The notes: generated from the sequence alone by a model not told the origin. Counted from the first letter of the stretch, positions 9,179 to 19,534 are shown. The stretch is DNA of 64,000 nt from CAVWGP01 sp963754645 (GCA_963754645.1 CAVWGP010000012.1:620001-684000); one strand, 5' to 3'. Program-made: numbers and translations.

Positions 9179-9790
9179 TCATTCCTCCGGCAGCGCCGCC
9201 GTCATCTGCTTGATCCACGCCGCGTCGGCGCCGGGCAAGGTCGCCAATTCCTCGCCGGCGACGCGCTTGGTCTGCAGCACGCAGCGCATGACATCGGGGT
9301 TGGCGCCGTCCGCGGGCTGGCAGGCGAATTCGAGGCGGATGCCGTTGGGGTCGTAGAAATAGATGCCGACGAGTCCGGGGAGCTGCGGCGTCGGCCCGTT
9401 ATAGGTCATGTTGCGCGCCTTCAGGCGCGTCTCGATTTCGGCGAAGCGCTCGGGCGTGACCACGAAGGCGCAATGCTGCATGGCGCCGATGGCGTTGCGG
9501 TTGCCCTTGGGCTCGGCGTTTTTCGGGATCTCGAAGAAGGCGAGCAGACTGTCATTGCCCATGTCGAAGAAATAGTGGCGGATGTCCTCGTAGGGCGGGT
9601 TGCCGCGATTCTTGGGGCCGGTGCCCAGGCCGTGCGGGACTTTCATCGCGTGCACCAGCGGCATGCCGAGAACTTGGGTATAGAATTCCACCGTCGCCTT
9701 CATGTCGTCGGTGCACAGCGCGAGATGATGCACGCCGCGCGTCATCGAAACGACGCTGGATTTGCCGCCGGCGGAAACGCTGCCTTCCAT
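9179..9790 (-). CDS. VOC family protein (glyoxalase / extradiol dioxygenase-like)
   Basis: Metal-dependent enzyme of the vicinal oxygen chelate fold, 203 residues. One clear module starts RGVHHLALCTDDMKATVEFYTQVLGM and ends GIYFYDPNGIRLEFAC, giving the usual metal-ligand positions (His in HHLAL, Glu in RLEF). The central part is longer than a single glyoxalase module. Such genes beside aromatic-acid transporters are often ring-cleavage-like enzymes, but the reaction is unassigned. It is the last gene of the minus-strand Liv-type operon, 25 bases after livF. Confidence 0.8.
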   Translation of the reverse strand: MEGSVSAGGKSSVVSMTRGVHHLALCTDDMKATVEFYTQVLGMPLVHAMKVPHGLGTGPKNRGNPPYEDIRHYFFDMGNDSLLAFFEIPKNAEPKGNRNAIGAMQHCAFVVTPERFAEIETRLKARNMTYNGPTPQLPGLVGIYFYDPNGIRLEFACQPADGANPDVMRCVLQTKRVAGEELATLPGADAAWIKQMTAALPEE

Positions 9791-9814
9791 GGCTTGGCTC
9801 CTCGATCGGGAAAA

Positions 9815-10544
<730 letters not shown>

Positions 10545-10567
<23 letters not shown>

Positions 10568-11321
10568 GATAGGCCTCGACCACGGCGGGATCGCGCCGGA
10601 TCGCGTCGGGCGCGCCGTCGGCGATCTTGCGGCCGAAATTGAGCACGATGACGCGCTCGGCCAAGGGCAGCAGGAAGCGCATGTCGTGCTCGATCAGAAG
10701 CACGGCGATACCACGCCCGGCAATGCCGCGGACGATCGCGGCGAGGCGCTCGGCTTCGGCTTGGGTCAGCCCCGCCGCGGGTTCGTCGAACAGCAGCAGG
10801 CGCGGCTCGCCGGCCAGGGCGCGCGCAACTTCCAGCAAGCGGCCCTGGCCGAAGGACAGCGTCGCGACCGGCGCCGCGGCGAGACCGCCGAGACCGACGA
10901 ATTCGATCAACGCCGCGGCACGGGCGCGGGCCGCGCGCTCCTCGCCCCGGGCGCGGCGCGAGCCGAACACCAGTTCGGCGATCCCGGCCCGCATCCGGCG
11001 GTGGGCGCCGACCAGCACATTGTCGACCAGCGACATTCCCGAAAAGGGCATGTTGTGCTGGAAGGTGCGCATGACGCCGCGCGCCGCGACCTCGTGCGGC
11101 GCCAGTCCGTGGATCGCAGCGCCTTCGAGTTCGATGCGGCCCGCGCTCGGCGCCAGCGCGCCGGCGATAAGGTTGAACGTCGTCGTCTTGCCGGCGCCGT
11201 TGGGTCCGATCAGGCCGAGGATTTCGCCGGCATGGACATCGAAATCGACGCCATCGACCGCGACTAGGCCGCCGAAACGCTTGGTGAGCGAACGCGCCGC
11301 AAGCAGGGCCGCGCGGCTCAT
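10545..11321 (-). CDS. livG: Branched-chain-type ABC transporter ATP-binding protein LivG
   Basis: Second ATPase of the system, 258 residues. Walker A is GPNGAGKTT, the Q-loop RTFQHNMPF is LivG-like, the signature is LSFGQGRLLEVARAL and Walker B is LLLFDEPAAGL. The signature reads LSFGQ rather than LSGGQ, a common variation in this family. The start ATG overlaps the stop of livM by four bases (ATGA), and its own end overlaps livF. Confidence 0.9.
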
Positions 11322-12268
11322 GGCCGGGCACTCAACCCACGCGTGCGATCGAGCAGGCCGATCAGGCCCTCGCGCTGGAACAGGATCGCGCCGACGACGA
11401 CGATGCCGAACACCAAGGCGTGGTGGTGGCCGATATAGGGCGAGAGCGCGAAGGGCATGAGATATAGCAAGACCGCGCCCAGGATCGCCCCCGAATGGCG
11501 CCCGCTGCCGCCGATCACGATCATGAACAGCAGCAGGAACACGTTGTCGAGGCCGAAGACTTGCGGCGTCACGATATTGTCGACGAAGGCATAGGCCGCG
11601 CCGGCCAGACCGGCGAGCGTGCTGGTGACGGCGAAAACCAGGATCTTGATGCGCGCGACCGGAACGCCCATCGCCGCCGCCGCCTCGGCATTGTCGCGGA
11701 TCGCGCGGCAGGCGCGGCCGAAATAGGAGCGATCGAGCCGCCATAGCACGAAAAACGTGCCGAGCAGCATCAGGGCGATGAGGGCGGTATAATAAGGTCC
11801 GGCTATTCGCAGGCTCGCGCCGCCGAGGTTGAGCGCCGGCAGGCGATAATTGGCGATGCCGCCCGCGCCGCCGGTGAGGGCGCCGCCCTCGTTGAGAACC
11901 ACGCTGAAGAGCTGGGCGAAGGCCAGGGTCGCGAGCGCGAGGTAGAAGCCTTCAAGCCGCGTCGCCGCGATGCCGACCAGCACGGCGAGCGCCGCGCACA
12001 GGGCGAGGCCGAGTACGAGCGCCACGCCCACCGGCAAGCCCGCCTTGAATGTCAGGATCACCACCGCGTAGGCGCCGATGCCATAGAACGCGAAATGCGA
12101 GAATGCGACCTGGCCGGCGATGCCGAACAGGAAATTGAAGCCCAGCGCCAGCGCCACCCACAGCATGAGCTTGCGGTATTGGTCCGAGTAATAGCCGAAA
12201 TCCTGGAGCAGGAACGCCGCTCCGATCATGGCGGCGGCGGCGGCGAGCCAGGGCGACGCCGCCTTCAT
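11318..12268 (-). CDS. livM: Branched-chain-type ABC transporter permease LivM
   Basis: Membrane permease, 316 residues and about ten hydrophobic helices. Conserved features are the GIAGQVAFSHFAFYGIGAYA segment, a long hydrophobic core, and RAIRDNAEAAAAMGV followed by VIGGSGRHSGAILGA. The start was placed at 12268, where ATG overlaps the livH stop as ATGA. The open frame extends much further upstream but only antisense of livH codon periodicity is seen there. Confidence 0.9.
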   Translation of the reverse strand: MKAASPWLAAAAAMIGAAFLLQDFGYYSDQYRKLMLWVALALGFNFLFGIAGQVAFSHFAFYGIGAYAVVILTFKAGLPVGVALVLGLALCAALAVLVGIAATRLEGFYLALATLAFAQLFSVVLNEGGALTGGAGGIANYRLPALNLGGASLRIAGPYYTALIALMLLGTFFVLWRLDRSYFGRACRAIRDNAEAAAAMGVPVARIKILVFAVTSTLAGLAGAAYAFVDNIVTPQVFGLDNVFLLLFMIVIGGSGRHSGAILGAVLLYLMPFALSPYIGHHHALVFGIVVVGAILFQREGLIGLLDRTRGLSARP

Positions 12269-13164
12269 GCCCGCGCCTCCTTGGCGCGCAGCAGGCCGGT
12301 GGGCCGCACCAGCAGGAAGACGATCATCAGCAGGAACGGCACGCCGAGCGAGAGGCCGGACGGAATGCCGATCAGATCCGCGTAGCGCGCCGTGAGCTGC
12401 TCGGCGAAGGCGAGGATGAAGCCGCCCAACAGCGCGCCCTCGACGCGGCCGACGCCGCCCACCACCAAGGCCGAGAAGCCCTGCACCGCCAAGGGCAGGC
12501 CCATCAGGAAGTCGCGCGGGCTGGTGAGCGCATAGAGCGTGCCGGCGAAACCGGCGATGGCGCCGCCGGCGGCGAAGGCGACGACGGACACGCGCCGCAG
12601 ATCGATGCCCATCAAGGCCGCCGCCCGCCGGTTGATGGCCACGGCCTCGAACGCCTTGCCCCACACCGTGCGCTCGAAGAACAGCCAGGCGCCGACGAAC
12701 ACGGCGATCGCCGCGGCGACGATGAAGAAGTCGCGCGGCGTGCCGCGCAGCGGGCCGATCGCCGTCTGCTTGAAGCCGAAAGGCGCCGGGATGTTGTGCG
12801 GATCGGGACCGAAGCCGAGCGAGATCAGCTCGCGGAACACGACGAGCATGCCGAGCAGGGCCAGGATCGGGCTCAACACCGGCGCGCCGCGCTCGACCAA
12901 GGGGCGCACGGCGATGCGCTCCGTGCCCCAGCCGACAAGCGCCGTGAACAGCACGGCGAGCGGCATGCCGGCGGCGAAGGGCAGCGGAAGATAAGCCTGG
13001 CTCAACAGCCAGAACGCGGCAAAGACGCCGACGGTCGACCATTCGCCGACGGCGAAATTGATCACGCCGGTCGGCCGCAGCATCAGCAGATAGGACAGCG
13101 CCACCAGGCCGTAAATACAGCCCGCCGAGCTCGCGCTGACGACGATCTCAAGAAAATCCGACAT
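12265..13164 (-). CDS. livH: Branched-chain-type ABC transporter permease LivH
   Basis: First permease of the system, 299 residues. LivH landmarks include SAGCIYGLVALSYLLMLRPTGVINFAVGEW near the N-terminus, the AINRRAAALMGIDLRRV loop and VVGGVGRVEGALLGGFILA. It is coupled to livM by a four-base overlap and lies about 50 bases downstream of the binding-protein gene, so the operon order is binding protein, livH, livM, livG, livF. Confidence 0.9.
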   Translation of the reverse strand: MSDFLEIVVSASSAGCIYGLVALSYLLMLRPTGVINFAVGEWSTVGVFAAFWLLSQAYLPLPFAAGMPLAVLFTALVGWGTERIAVRPLVERGAPVLSPILALLGMLVVFRELISLGFGPDPHNIPAPFGFKQTAIGPLRGTPRDFFIVAAAIAVFVGAWLFFERTVWGKAFEAVAINRRAAALMGIDLRRVSVVAFAAGGAIAGFAGTLYALTSPRDFLMGLPLAVQGFSALVVGGVGRVEGALLGGFILAFAEQLTARYADLIGIPSGLSLGVPFLLMIVFLLVRPTGLLRAKEARA

Positions 13165-13215
13165 GGCGCGGCCGAGCGCGGCGCGCTGCCCGGCCGCGCG
13201 CCCGCCGTTCCGGCG

Positions 13216-14352
13216 CTATTTCTGCCCGGAGAAGACCACTTTGCCGTGCTGATTGTTTTCGATCAGGCGGATCACGATGCCGTTCGGATCGAAGCCCGAA
13301 CGCTTGCCGTCGGGGAAACCGACTCTCATGCCCTTTGCGCCGGTGGCGTAGGGAAAATCCTTCGTCGCCTGCATGGCGGCGCGGATTTTCTCCTTGTCGG
13401 TGCCGCCCGCGCGCTTGATCGCGTCGGCGATCAAGTGGATGCCGTCATAGCCATAGGCCGGCAGATTGAAGGCCGGGCGCTTGAACTCGGCTTCGTAGAG
13501 CGCGGCGTAGTGCTTCACCTCGGGCTTGTCGGGATCGTAGGCATCGACGATGACGATGCCGTCCATCAAATCCTTCGCCATGGTGAGATAGAGCGGGATC
13601 GACAGATTGTAGGAGCCCAGGATCGGCGTCTTCATGCCGAGCTGGTGATAGGCGCGGAAGAACAGGACCATCTCCGAGCCGAGCACGCCGGCCTGGAAGA
13701 TCGCCTCGGGATTGGCCGCGCGCACCTTTTGCAATTGCGGCACCGCCGTGGTGGCGCCGCGCTGGACGATTTCCTCGGCGACGATTTCGACGCCGTTCTT
13801 CTCGAGTCCGGCGCGGAACGCCTTGGCGATCAATTGCCCAAGCTCGGAATTGTCCGACATCAGCGCGGCCTTCTTGAACTTGCGGTCGCGCGTATAGGCC
13901 ATGAGCGTCGCGATCTGATAGGAGGCGAGCGGCCCGGTCTGGAAGAAATAGGGATTGTCGATCTGCGTCGTGAGCGTGTCGCCGGAATTGGCCGGGGTGA
14001 TGTGCGGCGTCTTGGTTTCCTTCGACACCGATTGGGCTTGCTGGGTCGCCGTCGAGCTCGTGTTGCTGACCAGGAACACGACGCCGGCATCGACCAGCTT
14101 GCGCGCGACCGTGGACGAGACATCGGGCTTGTTCTGATCGTCCTCGATCAGAAGCTCGATCTTCTTGCCGAGCACGCCGCCCTTGGCGTTGATCTCCTTG
14201 GCGCCGACGATGACGCCCTCGGTCACCGGCTCGGCATAGAACTTGGCGCTGCCGGTCTTGTCGGTGATGACGCCGATCTTGATCGTGTCCTGCGCCGACG
14301 CGGGCAGCGCCAGTGCGGCCGTCACGATGGCCGTGGCCAGGAATTTTTTCAT
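13216..14352 (-). CDS. Branched-chain-type ABC transporter substrate-binding protein
   Basis: Periplasmic receptor of the Peripla_BP_6 (LivJ-like) family, 378 residues. A signal peptide runs to about LPASAQ. The mature protein starts DTIKIGVITDKTGSAKFY and contains the usual GGVLGKKIELLIEDDQNKP and VSNTSSTATQQAQ segments. It leads the minus-strand liv operon. Upstream, 14353-14653 holds only a palindromic repeat and the convergence of intergenic sequence. The ligand is unknown; binding proteins of this family take amino acids, aromatic acids or ureas. Confidence 0.92.
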   Translation of the reverse strand: MKKFLATAIVTAALALPASAQDTIKIGVITDKTGSAKFYAEPVTEGVIVGAKEINAKGGVLGKKIELLIEDDQNKPDVSSTVARKLVDAGVVFLVSNTSSTATQQAQSVSKETKTPHITPANSGDTLTTQIDNPYFFQTGPLASYQIATLMAYTRDRKFKKAALMSDNSELGQLIAKAFRAGLEKNGVEIVAEEIVQRGATTAVPQLQKVRAANPEAIFQAGVLGSEMVLFFRAYHQLGMKTPILGSYNLSIPLYLTMAKDLMDGIVIVDAYDPDKPEVKHYAALYEAEFKRPAFNLPAYGYDGIHLIADAIKRAGGTDKEKIRAAMQATKDFPYATGAKGMRVGFPDGKRSGFDPNGIVIRLIENNQHGKVVFSGQK

Positions 14353-14467
14353 GCGAAGCCTCCCTTGTTGCGGCCGCGAATCGGCGGCCCCCGTTCGTTT
14401 AGGCGCCGATGATAGTCGAAAAATGCGCGGAGGACAGAGCGGAAACGCGGGCGGCCACTAAAATTCC

Positions 14468-14632
14468 CGTCATCCCGACCGGAGCGCGCGCAGCGCCGCG
14501 CAGCGGCGGATCGCATAGCGATCCGCGGGACCTCGGCCGGACTGGCGCAAGCGCGCGTATCGGCACCATGCCAGTCCGCGCGAGGTCCCTCGACTTCGGC
14601 CGCGCTTCGCGCGGCCTACGCTCGGGATGACG
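14468..14632. repeat. Palindromic intergenic repeat, CGTCATCCC family, copy 2
   Basis: Begins CGTCATCCCGACCGGAGCG and ends CGCTCGGGATGACG-like sequence, with CGGGACCTCGGCCGGACTGG and CCAGTCCGCGCGAGGTCCC arms inside. It is the longest intact copy and occupies most of the 300-base space between the binding-protein gene and the UbiD gene. The left arm has a small extra hairpin, GCGGATCGCATAGCGATCCGC. Confidence 0.85.
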
Positions 14633-14653
14633 GGCGTTTTTTGCTTGCCGCCC

Positions 14654-16243
14654 CTAGCGTCCGCTCTTCGCCAGCGACAGCACCCAGCCCTTCATGCGGT
14701 TCTTGGCGTTGTCGATATCGGCCTTGGTGAAAAAATCCTCGGGCTTGACCCGATCGACCGGATAGACCGGGCGCAGGAAATCGCTCTCGTAGCCGAACGG
14801 CACGGTGGCATCGATGCCCATGCCGCCCTCGAAGCGCGTATTCGACGCCGTCCATTGCTTCTCGCCGGCGGTCATGCGCTCGGCGGGCATGAAGGTTTGG
14901 CCGCGGCCGCCTGGGATCGGGTTGAGAATATCGGTCTGCGGATTCACCCGCGTCGTCAGGCACCACATGATGTCGTCCATCGAATAGGGATCGACATCCT
15001 CGCTCACCGCGATGGCGAGCCGCATGCCCTGCGAGCACGACATGATCGCGGCGAGGAAATTGCGCTGCCAGCCCTCGTCGATCTGGCTGCGCTTTTTGAC
15101 CTGGATGACGCAGCCGCCCCAATCGGTCATGCAGTAGGGAATGACGACGTTCTGGACGATGCCGGGCTGCAGCCGCTCGCACAGCTCGTAGATCGCGGCT
15201 TCGCGCACCGACGTGTCGATATTGTGGTCGTCGAGCGTGTGGACGCCGAGGCAGAAGATGATCGGCTTCGTCTCGGGCTTGCGCATGGTGACGGCGGTGA
15301 CGTGGAAGGTCGGCGCCTTGTAGGCCTTGCCCATGTAGCCGGCCCATTCGGGATGGAAGTGATAGCGGCCCTGGACGCCCGCCTCCTCGCTTTCCTGCGT
15401 CTCGAAGCGCCGGTCGCGGGGATCGACATAGCCTTCGAGCACCAGCTCGGAATCGGCGATCGCCATCGCGTCGACCGTGCGCGCCTTGACCAGGCGGACG
15501 GGCGCGCCCTGCACCGCGCCGGCAACGCCGATCTCGTCGCAGCCCTTGGGCAGGATGACGTAATCGAAACCCGCGCCGGCCAACAGCGTGCAGGCCGGCG
15601 GCACGCCGAAGCACATGGTGATCGGCACGCGCTCGTTGGATTTGTAGAAGGCGTTGACCACCTGCCACATATGCGAGCCGGGCGAGATTTGAAACGTGCC
15701 GACATTGCCCCAGCGGAAATTCATCCGGTTGTAGCCGAGGTCCGAGCCGCCGTCGAAAAAGCGGCCGGTGACGCAGCGGATGCCGGAGCCGACCGTGAGC
15801 TCGGGCTCGTAGGTCGTGTGCCGGATCGCGACCATGTGCTCGTTGACGTTCTTCGGATCGAGGATGACGTGCTCCTGGCACGGCGCCTCGCTTTGCGGAA
15901 TCTCGACCGGCCTCAACGGATGGCGCAGCGCGGCGGCGAGCTTGCGGACACGGTCCGGATCGTTCTTCCAGCCGAACATCTTGTTGATGACGTTCATGTC
16001 GCCGAACAGATTGGTGACGACGCGGTGATGCGGCTTGCCCTTGACGTTGTGGAACAGCACCGGGCAGGCGCCGTCGAGATGTTTTTGCAGGCCGGTGACC
16101 TCGAGATCGGGATCGACGGGCTTTTGCGTTTCGATCAAATCGCCCTGGGACTTGAGCCATTCGAGCGTCTTGCGCAGATCGCGCACCTGTTCGGTCTTGG
16201 GCTCGGCCTTCGTGTCGTCGGATAGCTTGACCGCCACGTTCAT
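14654..16243 (-). CDS. UbiD family (de)carboxylase, variant active site
   Basis: Prenylated-FMN-dependent reversible decarboxylases act on aromatic or unsaturated acids; this 529-residue protein has family length and motifs (ILDPKNVNEHMVAIRH, NFRWGNVGTFQISPGSHMWQV, DYVILPKG). Where most members have E-G-P-F-x-E-x-x-G-Y, this one has QGRYHFHPEWAGY: the second Glu is kept, the first appears to be Gln with a short insertion. Start is MNVAVK behind AGGAG at 16243. It is divergent from a MarR gene that probably controls it. Substrate unknown, plausibly an aromatic acid. Confidence 0.85.
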   Translation of the reverse strand: MNVAVKLSDDTKAEPKTEQVRDLRKTLEWLKSQGDLIETQKPVDPDLEVTGLQKHLDGACPVLFHNVKGKPHHRVVTNLFGDMNVINKMFGWKNDPDRVRKLAAALRHPLRPVEIPQSEAPCQEHVILDPKNVNEHMVAIRHTTYEPELTVGSGIRCVTGRFFDGGSDLGYNRMNFRWGNVGTFQISPGSHMWQVVNAFYKSNERVPITMCFGVPPACTLLAGAGFDYVILPKGCDEIGVAGAVQGAPVRLVKARTVDAMAIADSELVLEGYVDPRDRRFETQESEEAGVQGRYHFHPEWAGYMGKAYKAPTFHVTAVTMRKPETKPIIFCLGVHTLDDHNIDTSVREAAIYELCERLQPGIVQNVVIPYCMTDWGGCVIQVKKRSQIDEGWQRNFLAAIMSCSQGMRLAIAVSEDVDPYSMDDIMWCLTTRVNPQTDILNPIPGGRGQTFMPAERMTAGEKQWTASNTRFEGGMGIDATVPFGYESDFLRPVYPVDRVKPEDFFTKADIDNAKNRMKGWVLSLAKSGR

Positions 16244-16351
16244 CGCGCTTGCTCCTGTTGGATCGATGTCGCCCGGGGCGGCGCAACGCCAACCCGGTTC
16301 CAATTGCGTAGGTTTCTAAGTAATATTGACAAGACCGGCGCGGTGCTGTCA

Positions 16352-16867
16352 ATGCCGGGACGGCGAAGTGAGGAAAGGTCCGGCGTGGCGGCGCGGCGAA
16401 GCACGAGGAAGGGCAATGGCGCGGCGCGCGGATCGTTTCCGCCGGCCGAGAGCGCCGGCTATCTCGTGCGCGACGCGCACCGCGCCTTCCAGCGCCTGCT
16501 GGAGCGGCGCATCGCGCCCTACGGCGTCACCCGCGGCCAATGGTATTTCCTGCGCGTGCTGTGGGAGGAAGGCGGCGTCTCGCAGCGCGAGCTCAGCGCG
16601 CGGGTCGGCATGATGGAACCGACGACGGTGGCCGCGCTGCAAAGCATGGAGCGCGCCGGCCTGATCCGCCGCGTGCGCAGCCGCAATGACAAGCGCCGCG
16701 CCGAAGTGTGGCTCACGCCCAAGGCCAAGCGCCTGCGCGAACGCCTGCTGCCCGTCGCGCGCAAGATCACCGAGCAGGCGCGCGTCGGCATCGCGCCGGC
16801 CGAACTCGACCTGTTCCGCCGCGTCATCGCCCGCATGACGGCGAACCTCGACCGGCGGAAACGCTAG
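16352..16867 (+). CDS. MarR family transcriptional regulator
   Basis: DNA-binding winged-helix regulator, about 171 residues from the ATG at 16352; an in-frame earlier start at 16304 is possible. The core runs AGYLVRDAHRAFQRLLERRIAPYGVTRGQWYFLRVL, then SQRELSARVGMMEPTTVAALQSMERAGLIRR and the wing RSRNDKRRAEVWLT, all typical of MarR. The family usually responds to phenolic or aromatic ligands. It faces the UbiD gene across about 110 bases and lies upstream of the acyl-CoA ligase, so it probably regulates one or both. Confidence 0.9.
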   Translation: MPGRRSEERSGVAARRSTRKGNGAARGSFPPAESAGYLVRDAHRAFQRLLERRIAPYGVTRGQWYFLRVLWEEGGVSQRELSARVGMMEPTTVAALQSMERAGLIRRVRSRNDKRRAEVWLTPKAKRLRERLLPVARKITEQARVGIAPAELDLFRRVIARMTANLDRRKR

Positions 16868-16930
16868 GATGAAACGGGCGATGGGTCATACGGATTTTCC
16901 GCCGTCGAACCGCGCGGGCTCGCGCCGGGC

Positions 16931-18478
16931 ATGACAAACGGCGCGCCAGGCGTCGCGGATTGCGGCCCCGCCATGCTGCGCGCCTGGATCGAGCGCGCCG
17001 CGCGCGCCGATCCCGACAAGGCCTATCTCGTTTCGGTCGAGGATGGGCGGACGCTGAGCTACGGCGCGCTGCGCGCCATCGCCGGCGGGATCGCGGCCTA
17101 TCTCGCGGCGCGCGGCATCGGCGCCAACAGCCGCGTCGCGCTGCTCGCCAACAACTCGCTCGAACATCTCGCGGTCTATGCCGGCGTGATCGCGGCGGGG
17201 GCGACGATCTGCACCGTTCATGTCGAAATGAACCGCGGCCACATCGACGCGATCCTGCCGAAGCTCGGCGCGCGCCTGATTTTGTGCGAGGCCGGGCTCG
17301 GGCTCGACGCGCTCGCCGCCGCCTCGGCGCCATTGTGCCATCCGCTCGGCCGCTGGTCGCCCAAGGGCGCCGAGGGTTTCTTCGCCGCAATCGCCGGCGC
17401 CTCGCCGCCCGACGCCGATCCCGCCGCCGCGCCGGGCGACGACGCCGTGATTTTTTTCACCTCGGGCACCAGCGCGAAGCCCAAGGGCGTCATCCTGACC
17501 TACCGCGAATTGCTGCCCAACGCCGCCGCGATCGCCGACGGCTTCGGCATCGGGGCGGCGGACCGGGTTTACGATTACCGCTCCTTCAATTGGGCCTCGG
17601 CGCAAATCTTGAGCGCGCTGGCAACGCTCAGCAAGGGCGCGACTCTCCTGCTCGGCCGCAAATTTTCGCGCAGCCGCTTTTTCGCCGACATCGCGCGGCA
17701 CAAGGCGACGATGGCCGCGGGCAATCCCACCGTGCTCAACATGCTGCTGCAGGAGCCGGCGCCGGTCACCGGCCGCGACCTGCCCGATCTCCGCTTCATC
17801 ACTTCGAGCTCGGCGCCGCTGTTGATTGAGGAATGGAAGCGCTTCGAGGAGCACTACGGCATTCCGGTGGCGCAGGGCTATGGCGCCAGCGAAGTCGGCT
17901 GGATCGCCGGCTGCACCGACAAGACGAAGCGCTACGGCACGGTGGGCAAACCGCTTGCCTATCATCGCCTCGCCATCGTCGGCAAGGACGACGAGGTTCT
18001 GCCGGCGGGCACAATCGGCCATGTCGAACTGGGCGGCATCGAGGGCAACGCGTTCCGCTACATCGACGAGGACGGCGCGATTCGCATCGCCTCGATCGGC
18101 CGGGCCAAGACCGGCGACATGGGTTTTCTCGACGGCGAGGGCTATCTCCACCTCACCGGCCGCGAAAAGGACCTCATCATCCGCGGCGGCGTCAATATTT
18201 CGCCGCTCGAAATCGACGGCGTCCTGATGCAGATGGCGGATATCGCCGAGGCCGCCACGGTGGGCGTGCCCGACCGCGTCTATGGCGAGGAAGTCGCGAG
18301 CTACGTCGTGCTCAAGCCGGGCTCGAAGCTGAGCGCGGCCGACATTCTCGCCCATTGCGCCGCGCACCTCGCCGCCTTCAAATCGCCGAAGCAGATATTG
18401 TTCCGCGCCAGCCTGCCGAAAACCGAACGCGGCAAGCTCGACCGCAAAGCGCTGGCCGCCGAGCGGCGCGCCGGCTGA
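16931..18478 (+). CDS. AMP-dependent acyl-CoA ligase (class I adenylate-forming enzyme)
   Basis: Activates a carboxylic acid to its CoA thioester via an acyl-adenylate; 515 residues. The P-loop-like motif is FFTSGTSAKPKGV, the adenine motif is AQGYGASEVGW, and the C-terminal hinge is GDMGFLDGEGYLHLTGREKDLIIRGGVNISPLEID with catalytic Lys near KTERGKLDRK. It begins an apparent operon with the Pht5-like and bicupin genes, which points to an aromatic acid as substrate (inference). Confidence 0.9.
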   Translation: MTNGAPGVADCGPAMLRAWIERAARADPDKAYLVSVEDGRTLSYGALRAIAGGIAAYLAARGIGANSRVALLANNSLEHLAVYAGVIAAGATICTVHVEMNRGHIDAILPKLGARLILCEAGLGLDALAAASAPLCHPLGRWSPKGAEGFFAAIAGASPPDADPAAAPGDDAVIFFTSGTSAKPKGVILTYRELLPNAAAIADGFGIGAADRVYDYRSFNWASAQILSALATLSKGATLLLGRKFSRSRFFADIARHKATMAAGNPTVLNMLLQEPAPVTGRDLPDLRFITSSSAPLLIEEWKRFEEHYGIPVAQGYGASEVGWIAGCTDKTKRYGTVGKPLAYHRLAIVGKDDEVLPAGTIGHVELGGIEGNAFRYIDEDGAIRIASIGRAKTGDMGFLDGEGYLHLTGREKDLIIRGGVNISPLEIDGVLMQMADIAEAATVGVPDRVYGEEVASYVVLKPGSKLSAADILAHCAAHLAAFKSPKQILFRASLPKTERGKLDRKALAAERRAG

Positions 18479-18507
18479 ACGATCCCGACAACGAGGAAAC
18501 GCCGACC

Positions 18508-19515
18508 ATGTCGAAAATACCGCTGACGATCGCCTGCTGGGACTATGACCGCACCCGCGCCATCGCCGACGGGCGCGTGCCGGTTGAGGGCTGCACGGTG
18601 AACTATCTGCCGCTCGGCCCCGAGGAAGTGTTCTTTCGCGCCATCCGGCATCACGAGTTCGATGCCTGCGAGCTGTCCTTCAGCTCCTACACCATCGCGC
18701 GCTCGCGCCACCTCGCCGGGCAGGCGCCGTTTCCCTATGTCGCGATTCCGGTTTTCGTCAGCCGCGCCTTCCGCCATTCGGGCATCTATGTGCGGACCGA
18801 TCGCGGCATCAAGGCGCCGGCCGATCTGAAGGGCCGCACGGTCGGCGTGCCGGAATACCAGATGACGGCCGCGGTTTGGATCCGCGGCATTCTCGAGGAC
18901 GAATACGGCGTCAAGCCGGCGGACATCCAATGGCGCAATGGCGGCGTCGAGGAGCCGGGCCGGCACGAGAAGCTCAATCTCGATTTGCCGAAGGACGTCG
19001 AGCTCAAGCCGATCCCCGACGGAAAAACCTTGTCCGGCATGCTCGAATCCGGCGAGCTCGACGCGCTGACCGGCGCCCGCGCGCCCTCGTGTTACTTGCG
19101 CGGCGCGCCGAACGTGGCCCGCCTGTTCCCCGATTTCCGCCAGGCCGAGAAGCAGTATTTCAAGAAAACCGGCATTTTCCCGATCATGCACGTGGTCGGC
19201 ATCAAGGCGAAATTGATCGAGGCCAATCCGTGGTTGCCGGCCAGCGTCTACAAGGCCTTCGCCCAGGCCAAGGCGCTCAATCAGCCCAATCTGTTCGAGG
19301 TCGCGGCGCTCAAGGTCTCGCTGCCCTGGGTGGCGCAGGAGGCCGAGGACACGGCGGCGCTGATGGGCAAGGATTTCTGGCCCTACGGTGTCGGCCCGAA
19401 CATGAAGACACTCGACGCCTTTGTGCGCTATCATTTCGAGCACGGCCTGTCCCAGCGAAAGATGACGATCGAGGACCTCTTCGTCGCCAGCGCGCTCGAA
19501 CAGGCCAAGATTTGA
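18508..19515 (+). CDS. 4,5-dihydroxyphthalate decarboxylase (Pht5)-like protein
   Basis: 335 residues, opening MSKIPLTIACWDYDRTRAI, the hallmark of proteins annotated as 4,5-dihydroxyphthalate decarboxylase. The fold is that of a type II periplasmic binding protein (VFVSRAFRHSGIYVRTDRGI, DLKGRTVGVPEYQMTAAVWIRGIL), yet no signal peptide is present, consistent with a cytoplasmic enzyme rather than a transport receptor. ATG follows ACGAGGAAAC. It lies 29 bases after the ligase and just before the bicupin dioxygenase, fitting decarboxylation of an aromatic acid before ring cleavage. The exact substrate is not shown. Confidence 0.8.
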   Translation: MSKIPLTIACWDYDRTRAIADGRVPVEGCTVNYLPLGPEEVFFRAIRHHEFDACELSFSSYTIARSRHLAGQAPFPYVAIPVFVSRAFRHSGIYVRTDRGIKAPADLKGRTVGVPEYQMTAAVWIRGILEDEYGVKPADIQWRNGGVEEPGRHEKLNLDLPKDVELKPIPDGKTLSGMLESGELDALTGARAPSCYLRGAPNVARLFPDFRQAEKQYFKKTGIFPIMHVVGIKAKLIEANPWLPASVYKAFAQAKALNQPNLFEVAALKVSLPWVAQEAEDTAALMGKDFWPYGVGPNMKTLDAFVRYHFEHGLSQRKMTIEDLFVASALEQAKI

Positions 19516-19534
19516 ACGGTTGGGAGACGGCATC

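Noticed and set aside
11318..13042. 574-codon frame that would make a fused LivH-LivM
   Set aside because: The part over livH is in the wrong frame and low in hydrophobic periodicity; livM has its own coupled start at 12268.
16321..16352. TTGACA near 16326 as a promoter for the MarR gene
   Set aside because: There is no matching -10 at 16-18 bases; the sequence could equally be part of an operator.
18508..19515. Interpreting the Pht5-like gene as an ABC transporter receptor
   Set aside because: It lacks a signal peptide and opens with the TIACWDYDRT motif of the decarboxylase-annotated group, and lies within a catabolic operon.
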